Both the position numbers and the translations under genes were made by a program. The notes beneath the pieces are model-generated. The model was not told the DNA's origin. It ran no database searches and worked only from the letters and a program-made list of their open reading frames with translations. A stretch of DNA of 64,000 bases from Rhodobacteraceae bacterium Alg231-30. GTDB lineage: Bacteria > Pseudomonadota > Alphaproteobacteria > Rhodobacterales > Rhodobacteraceae. The stretch spans positions 232,922 through 296,921 of the forward strand of contig FREU01000003.1 in NCBI GenBank assembly GCA_900143615.1. The letters are read 5' to 3'. Position 1 is the first letter of the stretch; every line of letters begins with the position of its first letter. Below are positions 54,347 to 64,000 of the stretch, piece after piece.

Positions 54347-57300
54347 CTAGATAATCGCGGTTTCCTGTGCACCTGCGGCGTTTGTAAAGATCACTTCGAT
54401 TTCGTCAGAGAAACCACCACTGGTGGAATTGATTGTCATGGCGTGGTTGCCGTCGACAGTCAGCGCGCCGCTTAGGTTGTCATAGCCAACAAAGTCCGAA
54501 AGGTTCTCTCCGGCGCCGACTGTGACGGTGCTTGAAAGATCGATTTGATCGATAGCGGTTTTTACGATCAATCCAGTGGGACCCTCAAAGTCCAACACCG
54601 TGTCGGTTGAAGTGAGATCGGTGATGCGGAACACATCTTGGCCGGAGCCTCCTGTCAAACTGTCTTGGCCTGCACCGCCAGACAGGGTGTCATTTCCTGC
54701 GCCAGCCAAGACAATATCGTCGCCATCCCCGAGATCGACATCAAAGCCATTGGTGGCCGCAGACAGATCGACGAAGTCCGAGCCTCCCATCATGCTAAAT
54801 CCGTCTATGTCACTATAGGGTGTTGCGCCGGATAGAATGACTGCGTCGTTGCCGTCGGTGCCTTTGGCGATGTCATTTGTGCCGCTGGCGCCGGTGACGT
54901 CATCCATCAAATCACGCACCACGCCGTCCGGTCCTGTGTTGGTGCCATTGGCCTCCATCTGGAGGGTGTCGATATTGAGGTTGGCCTTGGCAGAGGTGCT
55001 GGCGGGGCCAGCGCCTGTGTCAACAACATCATAGGTCAGTTGCACGGTCCCGACATAGGCGTCGGGGACCAAAATCTGGACTCCAGAGGTTAGGATTGTG
55101 ACGGTTGCGAGAGGATCATCTGCCACAACATTTTGGACTGATAGTGGGCCATCCGGATCGCTGGAGTTTGCCAAAAGCTCGTTAAAAGACACGTCGAAGA
55201 CTGTGTCGGTTGATGTGATTTCAACCGGACCTGTGACAACAGGTTGATCGTTTATATCAACAACGAAGCTATCGGGAGTTCCGGTGCCATGGTTTGTGGA
55301 GACCGTAATCGATCCGCTCAGAGAGCCCGCGAAATCTCCGGGGAGCGTGATTGAAAGGGCGGCGACCATCAAAGCGAAATCAGCCACAGAGGTCGCGCCA
55401 CGGGTCAGAACCAGTCGATCGCCTGACAATGTGCCCGCGGAGGCTGTTGTTCCGGTTGGCGGAGCAGCATCAAACTGAATGATCACTTCTTCAAGGGTTT
55501 CGGACGGGGTGCTTTGGGTATCTGTGACCGTTGCATCTATGCCAAAATCGACAACCAAAGGTGCGCCGGTTTGCGCGACACTGTCAGGTACAACATCAAT
55601 GGTGACATCAAGATCAAGTTCACCATCCAGCGCCACGGTAAAGCTGCTGGTGATGTCGCCGCCTTCGTTGGTCGTGACTTTCAGAGAGCCCGTCAGCGGC
55701 GTGCCGTTGGTGGCATAATCGGTGGGAAAGACAAGGATCAGTTGTTGGAAGTCTGCCAAGCTGCCGGAGAACACCAAATCTGTGGTGGCCGAGACAAGTG
55801 GGCCGGAGCCGATGCGGTATTGCATGCCTTCCGGAACAGCGTTGAGCGTATAGACAACGTTATCGACAAATTCCGATCCGTCCGTGTCCGTGACCGAAAT
55901 ATCAAAGTCATTTGTCGGCTGATACTGAACCTGTGCGTCGGTTTCATCAAGCTCAACTGTGGCATTGAGAGTATCGACAATCAGATCCGGCGATACAGCG
56001 ATGTCCAAATCGAGTTTTTGCGTCACAGAACGTTCGGTATCAGTGAAAATTCCGTCTGCATCGGTGGTAACCGCTGTCACCTCAAGGGACACGGTGCCTG
56101 CAAAATCTGGCGGCGCAAGGAAGGTAACAACGCCGTTTGGTTCAAAGAATGTCTTGGCGGTTTGAGTTGAGCGGGTCTGAGCGGTTGCTGGAATGGTGAA
56201 AACACCACCGACGGCAAAAATCTCAACGCCGTCGATGAACATTCGACCCCCGGTAGGTGCCGCAACTTCAAACTCAAGTGTTTCATGGCCATCAGGCGTT
56301 TCACCCGAAATTGTTAAGGTGAAGATGTCGCCTGCGTCTTCGGTACCCGTGGTGCTATCAACGGACGCGGTGAGAATTGGGACGTCAGCATCTGGACGCA
56401 CACGCAATACAAAGTCCTGAAAGCCTGAGGTTTCGTCCGAGTTTGCAAGTTCGAGAGTGTTCACCGTCAGTCGCAGCGGAATTTCAGTAGGCAGGCTGGC
56501 ATCCAATGAGTCCGGTGTGCGTGCGTGCTCGGACTTTAGAACCAGCGACACCAGAGGGAATGCGAGTTGCGATATCGTATAGCTGCCGTCGCCATTGTTG
56601 ATGAAACCACCGTTTGAGGGGCCAATGACGTTCAAATAATCCGGCACACCAGACAACACGATTGTTGCAACTTCAGACCCGTCCTGATCAGGCGTATCAG
56701 CCGTGATGACCGATGCGAGGTTAAATGCAATATCCTCAATCGCGGTGATCACCGGCTCGGACCCAGACATGTCGACAAAGGGCAATCCGGTTTCGGGGTC
56801 GATGACAGATTGGTCGACTGTAAAATCAGGATCATCGGCAACAGGGGTGACTTGGAGCACCTGTGTAAGTGTGCTCGATTTCGTGTCGCCGTTGATATCT
56901 TCGCTCGCGGCGGTCACTTTGATCGTCAAAGGCCCGCTGTAGTGCTCTGTTGGGGAAAGCTTCAATCCTGCAAGATCGTCATAGTCCAATGTGTAGCGAA
57001 TTGTGCCGTCACCCTGAGCCACTCCAGTCAGGACATTGCCGGAACCATCCACCAAAGAGCCTCCTGCCGCGGCATCCAGATCAATGAAAACATCGCCAAA
57101 CGGACGTTCGCCACCGTCAGGGGAGGCGATTTCAAGGTTCAAGGTAAATTCGGTGTCTTCATCAAATACTTTGGAACCACGCAGGGTGATTTGTGGGCCG
57201 TCCACAACGGGATTAATTGTGAGATCAAAGGTGCCGCTTGCGGATGTCGTTGTCCCACACGTGAAATTATACAGGATGGTTTGGAATGTCAGCGTGTTGA

Positions 57301-60300
57301 GCCCGTCGTAGGCGTCGTCTGGCCCATATGTGTCATCGGGGTCAAACGGGTTGGTCGGGCTGGATTGATGTTCTGGTGGCGTGAACAGAAGGCTACCTTG
57401 CGACATGGTTGGATCGGAAGGATCCACCCCGAGTTTGGAAATGTCGACCACCCATAGTCCGGTGATCGGATCAAACAGAACCGCGCCATTCGGATCACTG
57501 GTTAGATGCGCCCCTGGTGGGAGCTCAAGGCCAATACCAAAGTCACCGACCACACCGTTTGGAAGAGAGACGAGATCGTTCAGGTCGGAATAAAAGGGTG
57601 GGTTCGGTGTGATCTGGACCTTGAGGGAAATCTCGGTGTCTTCGTCGCCGCTGCCGACAAGCGCAAGCACCGGCAGGGGCAAATCCTGTTCCGGTTCGCA
57701 GTCATCTCCACCGTTACTAGTGCTGGGAATGACAACCACGGTAAAGTCGCTGGAAACGACCGAGGCTCCGGGCAGAGCGTCCATTTGGGCGAGGATTTCC
57801 TCAGGCGTGCCAACCAGCCCGTCCAGTGGTTGGTCGTCTTCTACGACAAGCGCATTTAGCGTCATATCGTAGTAGGTCACTTCGGAGACATTGCTGGGAA
57901 CAAATTGGATATTTGCCAGCTGCTCAGCGGTCACTACATAGCTTTCGCCGCTGGCATCCACTGGGTTTGCGCCCAGAAAGCTGACACTGGGATCAACACC
58001 GGTGATGACAAAATAAAGCGTTTCAGAACCGTCGAAGTTCCCGTTCACCGTGACTTCGGTCATAAAACCTTCGATGGGGTCTGCTTGGGTAAACAGATTA
58101 TTCGGGGCAATCACTCCCGATTTGAGAATGACGTCGCGCAGTCGTTGATCCAATTCAAAAGGACTGGTGTCCAGACCGGCGTATCCGTAGACACGATCAG
58201 AGTTCAGAACGCCATCAACGCTTTCCATTGGGCGGAAGGTGTCGTCGATCTCGCTGTCCAGAAGGGTGCTGTCTGGATCATCTGTTGGGTCCGCATTCTG
58301 AACCTTGATGATCGGTTCATCCGCGATCCCGACAACGTCAATTGTTACTGTGCCTGTTTCGGTTTTGAATTCCAGAAGATCAATGGTTTCGTAGTAGACC
58401 ACTTCGACGTCGAATTGGATTGTCTCGTTGCTGTCCTCTCCCGGGATAAGCCAAAGGTCTTCGGCCTGCGCGGGGGTTAGCCTTAAAATGCCGCTGCGTT
58501 CGATGGGAATAGTATTGAGAAATTCACCCGGCAGTGACGGATGGGGCTGGGGGGCACCATCGAAGAATGTTGGATAGCGCCCAAAACTGTCCGGTTGGAT
58601 ATTTGTAACGAGCACAGTCCCGAGAATGGCTTCGGCAGACCCGGGAGAATTGTTTTTGTTGTCGATAATGTTGCCATCGATCTGGACGTGAATCGCGGTG
58701 TCTTCGTCGCCGGTTTTCTGCTCAGAGGGGTCACCGCCGTCCACCACCGGATCGACATAAAGCGTTTTGTTAAGGACAGTCAGGTTTGTGCCGCTTCCGT
58801 CGCTCTCGGTTGTGACAACCACAAATTGGAGAGGGAAGTCGCCGGCAAAATGTGTGGCGATGCCTCTGAGTTCTGCGCTGGCCCATTCGCCGTTTTCCAA
58901 ACTCCAGCTGTTAAACCCTGCTGGTGTGTTGACTTCACTTAAGAGTGCCGGAATTTTCTCGCCGGTGGGATCATTTGGGTCGGTCACATATAGTGTGATG
59001 CCAACGGGCACTTTGCGCACAACAACTGCGGTGATGGTTTCCGAGCCGTCGACGTCTTTGATTGTCGGTGTAAACGGGATTTGCCAGATACCACCCGCGT
59101 CGTCTATGTCTTGCTCATTGCCCGTCGGAAGCGTGACAATTTCGGCAATGTTGTTGACGGGGTCGACGTCTACATCGAATTCGGCGGAGCTTGTTCTGCT
59201 TCTGACTTCTGCGGTGTTGTCGTCCTCTACCGTGATACTGACCCGCAGGTTGTTGCCATAGAAATCACCCAGTGCTGTGAATGGATCGCCGTCTGCGCGG
59301 TCGATATCGTAGTCTTCATAGAGTGAGGGCCGCAGCTGAATGGAGGCGTCAAACGTCGTCACATTGTCAATCAGGGTGACAGTCAAAGTCCCTGTGGAGG
59401 CCTCAAAGACTGCGCTGGAGATTTTTGCGTATTCACCGTTGGAAATCGGTGTAGCGCCGTCTGCCGAGAAGAACGCGCTTTGGAGCACGGTGTTGCCGTT
59501 TAGATGATCCGCAATCCAGTCTGACGGGATGTTTTCAATGATGATGTCTTTGATTTGCTCGGAGCCGTCCAGATCCGGTGTTGCCGCGTTTATGCCAACA
59601 AACATCTCGACCTGACCCGGGCCACTTCCGTCGTCGGTGCTCTCCAGCAAGGTGAGCACTTCGGCGGCGGTGATTGAGCCATCCTTGATGCTGGCATCTA
59701 CGCGGGTTGTCACGCCATCTGCGACTTCATTAGTCGAGCGCACAAAGACACTTGCGCTAAGCTCTGCTTCTGCGACTGGACGCACGTCCTCAATGATTTG
59801 GAAAGAAGACGAGCCGGTATTGTTAGCGGTGTTTGTCTCAACGTCGCCGGTTTGGGTTTCAAACCAGTCCAAAGTGCCGTCGAGTGTCAGAATGCCGCTG
59901 AAATGCTGTGGTACGACAAGACGGATTGAGGCGAGCGCATCGGCGAACTCTTGATTGGTTGTGCCGCTCAGAGGTTCAATTGAGTAATCAACGCTTGTTG
60001 CGGAAAAGTCGATCCGTGTGATTGCGACCAATTTGGCCAGAGCGTTGTCGCGAATTTTGATCAACAGATCATTGCTGTCTGACGGGTCAAAGAAGTCGCT
60101 CTCTGTTGCGACCGCAATGGACAAGGTCAGCGCGTCAAACCGCTCGGACCCATCGCTATCAGCCAATGCGATGCCGGACAGTCCAACATTGATATTTTTA
60201 CTGCCGCCCGTGTTTTCTTGGGTTCTGTTGTCTGTAAAGGTGATCGAAACGGGATCCACCACGGCATCAACGTTGATATCCACCGTATCTTGCGCAGTCA

Positions 60301-63300
60301 GTGTGTTTGAAGCCAATCCCGTGGCCGTGTCCACAGAGGTGACCACCGCACTGATGTCAGCGCCGGTCAGTGTTTCGACATCGCGATCATCGTTTGTGTT
60401 GGGGCTCATTCGAAGTGTGGCATCGAATGTTTGGACACCCGCCTTTAACGTTATTGTCAGAGTGGTGCCCGAGATCGTCGCCGAAGCGATGCTGCTGGCA
60501 CCTTGTTCAAACAGGGCAAGGTCGACATTGCCATTGTTTGCAGCAACCCATCCGGTTGGAACATTTTCCAGAACGACTTGGGTTAGGGATTCCGATCCGT
60601 CTTGATCCGGTGTTTGCGCAAAAATCGTCAACAGGAATGAGGTGTCCTCGTCTACCGAGAAGGTGTCGGAGGCGGTTTGCACCACCGTTGTCGGTGTATT
60701 GTCGACAGAGATCACCAAAGTTGGTTCGGCGATGGGCAAAACATTGAGGTTAAACTGTTCACTGGAGGGAGTTGGCCCGCCTTCGTTGGTCTCTGCCAAA
60801 ACGGTGATTGCGACAATGCCTGAAAAATGGGTCGGGAACTCGGAGACACCTATGGATAGCAACTCAGCAAGCGTTCCAGTCCATGTGGCTGTGGGGCCGT
60901 TCAGTATGGTTCCGTCACTCAGAACTGTGTCACCACTTGGCAATCCATCAAATTGCAGCGCCACGCTGCTCAGGGTTTCTGACCCGTCCTGATCTGTGAT
61001 CGCCACATCAAGGTTAAGAGGAATGACCACACCATAATCTTCGATAACCGTGATGTCATCGGTGGTGATCTGGATGTCGCGCTCAGAGGCGATGGCAACT
61101 GAGAATGTACGCGTTTCAATACCGTCTGATGCGTCGATATCTGTTTCTGCAGCCAAGATCGCCTCATCCGTGGTGAAGGTAACGCTGCCAGTGATGTCGG
61201 TTGACGTCGCATAATCCGCCGGAACCTGAAAAATCAGGTTGGCGTATTGGTCATAAGTGATGTCATTTAGGGCAAATGAGGCGCCGGTTGGCACAAGCTG
61301 AAAGTTTGTGCCGTTGTCTGTGGAGTAGAGTGTGCCATCTGGCAGGCCCTCAATAACCACATCAACCTGTGCGATGGTTTCTGACCCATCCGCATCTGAC
61401 GCGTTTGCCGTTAAAGCGTCCGTGAGCCTGATGATTTGTGCAGAACTCGTGGTTGAATCTTCATCGCTGTCGCCAAAGCTGTCATTTTCCACCAATTCAA
61501 TGCGCCCGGTTCCCGCCACCGCAAGGTCGCCCTCGGCCTTGACTGAGACGGTGAGGATACCAGTGTCAAATCCCAATTCGTCGCTAAGAGCAAGCACGCG
61601 TGCGGTTATCGAAGATGTGGGGTTTTCTGTTGAGAAATCTGCGGGCAGCTGAATAAACAGGGCGTTGTATTCAGCCTCGGTACCAGTGAACAGGAAGGTA
61701 GAAGATGCCGCCGTAAACGTCGCCCCATTGTCGATGGAATACTGTGCGCCAATTGGCAGTCCCTGAAACAGAACAGCAATCTGGCTAAGCGATTCAGAGC
61801 CATCTGCATCGGTCGTTGTTGGCGTAATATGGTCCGAAATTTTGATGGATAGAGTGGCGTCTGTTTCGTCAAGCTCAAGGGCTGCATCGTTGACGGCAAC
61901 ATCGCCTTCTTCAACGACAATGAACGGAATGGCGGCGCTGACCGTGCCTTCGTTGGTGGTTACGGTCATGTCGGCTTCTAGTGCGACGTTAGGTGATGTG
62001 GTCGAGAAATCGGCCGGCAGATAGATTGTCGCGTGTTGTGGAAACGGGCTGCTGCCATCGTATTCATAAAAGAAATCGACGGTGCCATCGCCATTGCTGA
62101 CGATCTGGCCGACGTCATTTCCAAAAGCGTCCTGCACATAGGTGCCGTCAGGAAGCCCGTCGAGATCAACAATCAGGTCGAGAACCGTTTCCCCAGGACC
62201 CACGGTGACCTCGACAAATTCCTCAAGCGTGACACCAAGCACGGCATCTGTCTCGCGCACCAGTACCAAGCCTTCAACCTCGGTGTCAGGAACTGGCGTG
62301 ATTTCCAGAACCTGAAATTCTGTTGAGCTGCCTTCCGGTGTCGTTACCGTGACGACATTGGAAATGTGACCATTAAAATCAGGTGGAAGGGACAACTCCA
62401 GCGCATTTGCCTCAGCGACCGTACCTGTCCAGATGTTGCCTGTGAGCTGTCCCGTATTGGTGGTTGCGCCGCTCGGCAACCCCATAAACTCGATGTCGAC
62501 AACAGCGGCAAACCTCGGATCACTTGGATCACTGGTTTCCGAACCATCGCTGTCGGTGATCGCGATGCTGAGTTGCAGATCAACAGTCACGCCAGTGGCT
62601 GCGTTAACAACGCCGTTGTCTTCTTGGACAACCAAAAGGGGTGGCACCGTCAATTCGATGTCCGCCTGATAATCGATATCCACGATGCGCACAGCGGTGG
62701 CCGTGCCATCCGAGCCGGTGTCCGTGTTGATGTCCTGATCTTCATCGGTCTGTGCGGAGACCGTGAAGGTCAGCGCCAGTTCGGTTGCGCCGTTTGTCAA
62801 ATCCGCACGACTTTTTGTGGAGAAATCTGGTGGCAATGTCAGAGATAGGGCCTCAAACGCTTGCAACACATCACCGACATTTGCCTCGGTGAGTTCAATT
62901 GTCAGCGTAGACGCGCCGTTTGTGACATCCGTGCTGAGCGTGGCGATGCCACCTGCGGGAACAGTAATGCCCAAAGACACCAGAGTTGCTCCGGCTGGAA
63001 GACCTTCGATGGTTAAGATAAGTGCCGCTAGAGCTTCCGATCCGTCTTGGTCTTGGACAACAGGACGCAACAGATCAAAAGGTTTGATGGGGGTTGCGCT
63101 GTCTGTTTCATCGGGGATCAGATCAGGCCGTGTATCGTCTATGTCGAGGTCACCTTCCGGCGTGATCCGCAGGGACACTGCTTCGGATTTTCCAACTGAA
63201 TCTTCGGTGGAGGTCGCAAAAAGGGTGCCCGTAATTACGCCGCCGTTGATGGCAGGGCTTTCGGTTGAAAAGTCTTTTGGGAACGCCAGACGCAGGTTTT

Positions 63301-64000
63301 CGTACTGCTCCAAGGTGCCCGTGAAAACAAATTCGCCGCCGTTTAGAAAGCTGTAACTGATGGTTGAAAGTGGAACACCAACGGCGATAACGCCAGTGGG
63401 CATATCATCAAGAGTTAGAGTAACGTGGTCAATGCTCTCGGCAGGTGCGTTGGGGTCGGAATCAGTGGAGGTGACCTGCCATGCGGTGGACGGTCTGACC
63501 AAGATACGTGCATCGGTTTCCGCGGCGACAAGTTCGGCGGTCTCGATATTGATGTCACCGGTTGGAGAGATCAAAATTGTTTGATTGGTGGCGATTATGC
63601 CTTCTGGCGACAGAGCGGTGATAACGCTGGTGATGGTTCCCGAATAATCTTGTGGCAGCGTTAACTGCAAGGCATTGGCTTGCGCCATGGAGCCCGTCCA
63701 TTTTTCCGTGGTCGTCTCAAAACTCCCGTTTGAGAACACCGTGGTGTCCGGCACACCGGTAAAGATAATCTCGACGGTTGTTGAGTCCTCTGATCCATCG
63801 ATGTCCGTGGCTGCAACCGAAATGTCCAGATCGACAACAACACCTGTGCCGTCCGCGTCCTCGAGGTCGCGCAAAATTGAAGGTGCTGAGAGATCAACAT
63901 CAAGTTCATAGTCTATATCGATGATGCGGCTTGCAGTTGCTGTGCCGTCTGCGGTGCCGTCGATGGTAGCACTTTGGTCTTCGTCGGTCTGCACACTCAG
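54347..64000 (-). CDS. Giant type I-secreted RTX repeat adhesin, C-terminal part (N terminus outside window)
   Basis: An uninterrupted frame of at least 3,215 residues reaches the window edge with no true start in view. Most of it is tandem beta-sandwich modules with the motif DxDGSE, seen intact 13 times (one of them as FDGSE), each followed by a strand and GLPxG and later LPxDF. The layout resembles T1SS-143-type repeats of large surface adhesins. The C terminus has RTX repeats (54640-54795) and a last about 120 residues without positive charge clusters that would hold the secretion signal. It is strongly acidic, with many DxDxD sites for Ca2+. Only two cysteines are present, 147 residues apart. 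The neighbouring TolC/ABC/HlyD set probably exports it. Confidence 0.93.
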   Translation of the reverse strand: MSVQTDEDQSATIDGTADGTATASRIIDIDYELDVDLSAPSILRDLEDADGTGVVVDLDISVAATDIDGSEDSTTVEIIFTGVPDTTVFSNGSFETTTEKWTGSMAQANALQLTLPQDYSGTITSVITALSPEGIIATNQTILISPTGDINIETAELVAAETDARILVRPSTAWQVTSTDSDPNAPAESIDHVTLTLDDMPTGVIAVGVPLSTISYSFLNGGEFVFTGTLEQYENLRLAFPKDFSTESPAINGGVITGTLFATSTEDSVGKSEAVSLRITPEGDLDIDDTRPDLIPDETDSATPIKPFDLLRPVVQDQDGSEALAALILTIEGLPAGATLVSLGITVPAGGIATLSTDVTNGASTLTIELTEANVGDVLQAFEALSLTLPPDFSTKSRADLTNGATELALTFTVSAQTDEDQDINTDTGSDGTATAVRIVDIDYQADIELTVPPLLVVQEDNGVVNAATGVTVDLQLSIAITDSDGSETSDPSDPRFAAVVDIEFMGLPSGATTNTGQLTGNIWTGTVAEANALELSLPPDFNGHISNVVTVTTPEGSSTEFQVLEITPVPDTEVEGLVLVRETDAVLGVTLEEFVEVTVGPGETVLDLIVDLDGLPDGTYVQDAFGNDVGQIVSNGDGTVDFFYEYDGSSPFPQHATIYLPADFSTTSPNVALEADMTVTTNEGTVSAAIPFIVVEEGDVAVNDAALELDETDATLSIKISDHITPTTTDADGSESLSQIAVLFQGLPIGAQYSIDNGATFTAASSTFLFTGTEAEYNALFIQLPADFSTENPTSSITARVLALSDELGFDTGILTVSVKAEGDLAVAGTGRIELVENDSFGDSDEDSTTSSAQIIRLTDALTANASDADGSETIAQVDVVIEGLPDGTLYSTDNGTNFQLVPTGASFALNDITYDQYANLIFQVPADYATSTDITGSVTFTTDEAILAAETDIDASDGIETRTFSVAIASERDIQITTDDITVIEDYGVVIPLNLDVAITDQDGSETLSSVALQFDGLPSGDTVLSDGTILNGPTATWTGTLAELLSIGVSEFPTHFSGIVAITVLAETNEGGPTPSSEQFNLNVLPIAEPTLVISVDNTPTTVVQTASDTFSVDEDTSFLLTIFAQTPDQDGSESLTQVVLENVPTGWVAANNGNVDLALFEQGASSIASATISGTTLTITLKAGVQTFDATLRMSPNTNDDRDVETLTGADISAVVTSVDTATGLASNTLTAQDTVDINVDAVVDPVSITFTDNRTQENTGGSKNINVGLSGIALADSDGSERFDALTLSIAVATESDFFDPSDSNDLLIKIRDNALAKLVAITRIDFSATSVDYSIEPLSGTTNQEFADALASIRLVVPQHFSGILTLDGTLDWFETQTGDVETNTANNTGSSSFQIIEDVRPVAEAELSASVFVRSTNEVADGVTTRVDASIKDGSITAAEVLTLLESTDDGSGPGQVEMFVGINAATPDLDGSEQIKDIIIENIPSDWIADHLNGNTVLQSAFFSADGATPISNGEYAKISSAVFEASTGTLTVTLIDNVTTFDASIQLRPSLYEDYDIDRADGDPFTALGDFYGNNLRVSITVEDDNTAEVRSRTSSAEFDVDVDPVNNIAEIVTLPTGNEQDIDDAGGIWQIPFTPTIKDVDGSETITAVVVRKVPVGITLYVTDPNDPTGEKIPALLSEVNTPAGFNSWSLENGEWASAELRGIATHFAGDFPLQFVVVTTESDGSGTNLTVLNKTLYVDPVVDGGDPSEQKTGDEDTAIHVQIDGNIIDNKNNSPGSAEAILGTVLVTNIQPDSFGRYPTFFDGAPQPHPSLPGEFLNTIPIERSGILRLTPAQAEDLWLIPGEDSNETIQFDVEVVYYETIDLLEFKTETGTVTIDVVGIADEPIIKVQNADPTDDPDSTLLDSEIDDTFRPMESVDGVLNSDRVYGYAGLDTSPFELDQRLRDVILKSGVIAPNNLFTQADPIEGFMTEVTVNGNFDGSETLYFVITGVDPSVSFLGANPVDASGESYVVTAEQLANIQFVPSNVSEVTYYDMTLNALVVEDDQPLDGLVGTPEEILAQMDALPGASVVSSDFTVVVIPSTSNGGDDCEPEQDLPLPVLALVGSGDEDTEISLKVQITPNPPFYSDLNDLVSLPNGVVGDFGIGLELPPGAHLTSDPNGAVLFDPITGLWVVDISKLGVDPSDPTMSQGSLLFTPPEHQSSPTNPFDPDDTYGPDDAYDGLNTLTFQTILYNFTCGTTTSASGTFDLTINPVVDGPQITLRGSKVFDEDTEFTLNLEIASPDGGERPFGDVFIDLDAAAGGSLVDGSGNVLTGVAQGDGTIRYTLDYDDLAGLKLSPTEHYSGPLTIKVTAASEDINGDTKSSTLTQVLQVTPVADDPDFTVDQSVIDPETGLPFVDMSGSEPVITAIEDIAFNLASVITADTPDQDGSEVATIVLSGVPDYLNVIGPSNGGFINNGDGSYTISQLAFPLVSLVLKSEHARTPDSLDASLPTEIPLRLTVNTLELANSDETSGFQDFVLRVRPDADVPILTASVDSTTGTEDAGDIFTLTISGETPDGHETLEFEVAAPTGGRMFIDGVEIFAVGGVFTIPATAQTRSTQTAKTFFEPNGVVTFLAPPDFAGTVSLEVTAVTTDADGIFTDTERSVTQKLDLDIAVSPDLIVDTLNATVELDETDAQVQYQPTNDFDISVTDTDGSEFVDNVVYTLNAVPEGMQYRIGSGPLVSATTDLVFSGSLADFQQLILVFPTDYATNGTPLTGSLKVTTNEGGDITSSFTVALDGELDLDVTIDVVPDSVAQTGAPLVVDFGIDATVTDTQSTPSETLEEVIIQFDAAPPTGTTASAGTLSGDRLVLTRGATSVADFALMVAALSITLPGDFAGSLSGSITVSTNHGTGTPDSFVVDINDQPVVTGPVEITSTDTVFDVSFNELLANSSDPDGPLSVQNVVADDPLATVTILTSGVQILVPDAYVGTVQLTYDVVDTGAGPASTSAKANLNIDTLQMEANGTNTGPDGVVRDLMDDVTGASGTNDIAKGTDGNDAVILSGATPYSDIDGFSMMGGSDFVDLSAATNGFDVDLGDGDDIVLAGAGNDTLSGGAGQDSLTGGSGQDVFRITDLTSTDTVLDFEGPTGLIVKTAIDQIDLSSTVTVGAGENLSDFVGYDNLSGALTVDGNHAMTINSTSGGFSDEIEVIFTNAAGAQETAII
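54640..54795 (-). repeat. RTX nonapeptide calcium-binding repeats
   Basis: GGSDFVDLS, LGDGDDIVL, GAGNDTLSG, GAGQDSLTG and GSGQDVFRI follow one another near the adhesin C terminus, matching GGxGxDxUx. They fold into a Ca2+-loaded beta roll after export and mark a type I secretion substrate. Confidence 0.9.
54960..64000 (-). repeat. Tandem DGSE-type extender modules of the adhesin
   Basis: Thirteen DGSE boxes (ITDSDGSETS, TTDADGSESL, ASDADGSETI, ITDQDGSETL, TPDQDGSESL and so on) and several degenerate copies mark modules of roughly 100-200 residues. A second recurring element, LPxDFS, ends many modules. The copies are diverged, so the array is old and not freshly duplicated. Confidence 0.75.

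Noticed and set aside
54576..63911. Many plus-strand frames inside the adhesin gene
   Set aside because: Antisense shadows of the single long minus-strand frame; Ser/Val/Pro-rich low-complexity translations.
1..64000. CRISPR arrays, tRNA/rRNA genes, IS elements, prophage
   Set aside because: No regular spaced repeats, tRNA-like cloverleafs, transposase or integrase genes were recognised on either strand.

Overview
The window looks like chromosomal DNA of a marine Rhodobacteraceae (Roseobacter-group) alphaproteobacterium. This is inferred from gene content (two LIV-type amino-acid ABC operons, a virulence_fact/MetF/pterin-methyltransferase operon, LpxL and WaaA homologues with nonulosonate genes, a LapBCE-like secretion set with a giant adhesin), moderate-to-high GC, and dense, translationally coupled operons. 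I saw no tRNA, rRNA, CRISPR, phage or IS element.

Layout. 1-7887: an arginine deiminase operon on the minus strand (YfcC-type carrier, arcA, arcB, arcC) with an NhaC-family antiporter on each side. 7891-13282: a TorF-like putative porin, then a substrate-binding protein with LivHMGF. 13267-17555: a CaiB/BaiF CoA-transferase, an XRE-cupin regulator and divergent gcdH (probable glutarate/glutaryl-CoA catabolism), then an AraC/OruR-type regulator. 17582-23905: an alpha/beta-hydrolase-like protein, a highly structured intergenic region that may encode an RNA, yihY, cls, an acyl-CoA ligase and a di-haem cytochrome c. 23972-28509: a three-gene one-carbon operon (possible part of a split methionine synthase), ppx and rlmE.

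28844-38156: an envelope-glycan region with an LpxL-like acyltransferase, a glycosyltransferase, neuA, a PtmA-like SDR, a Gfo/Idh oxidoreductase, two tandem WaaA (GT30) paralogues, neuC and neuB. Together these can make and activate a sialic-acid-like sugar and probably transfer it to LPS. 38383-48450: MarR and IclR regulators and a long catabolic operon (cyclase-family hydrolase, cupin, SDR, 3-hydroxyacyl-CoA-dehydrogenase-type enzyme, Tat-exported binding protein, LivGFHM, BKACE). It appears to import an unknown compound and convert it through a beta-keto acid to an acyl-CoA plus acetoacetate.

48542-64000: an OmpA-family lipoprotein-like/periplasmic protein, then tolC, a type I secretion ABC transporter and HlyD, facing a giant repeat adhesin (more than 3,215 residues, truncated by the window edge) that ends in RTX repeats and is the obvious cargo.

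A recurring feature is a perfect GC-rich hairpin directly after the first or substrate-binding gene of amino-acid or solute operons (4308-4330, 9901-9926, 40687-40710, 44147-44172). These probably set protein ratios within each operon.
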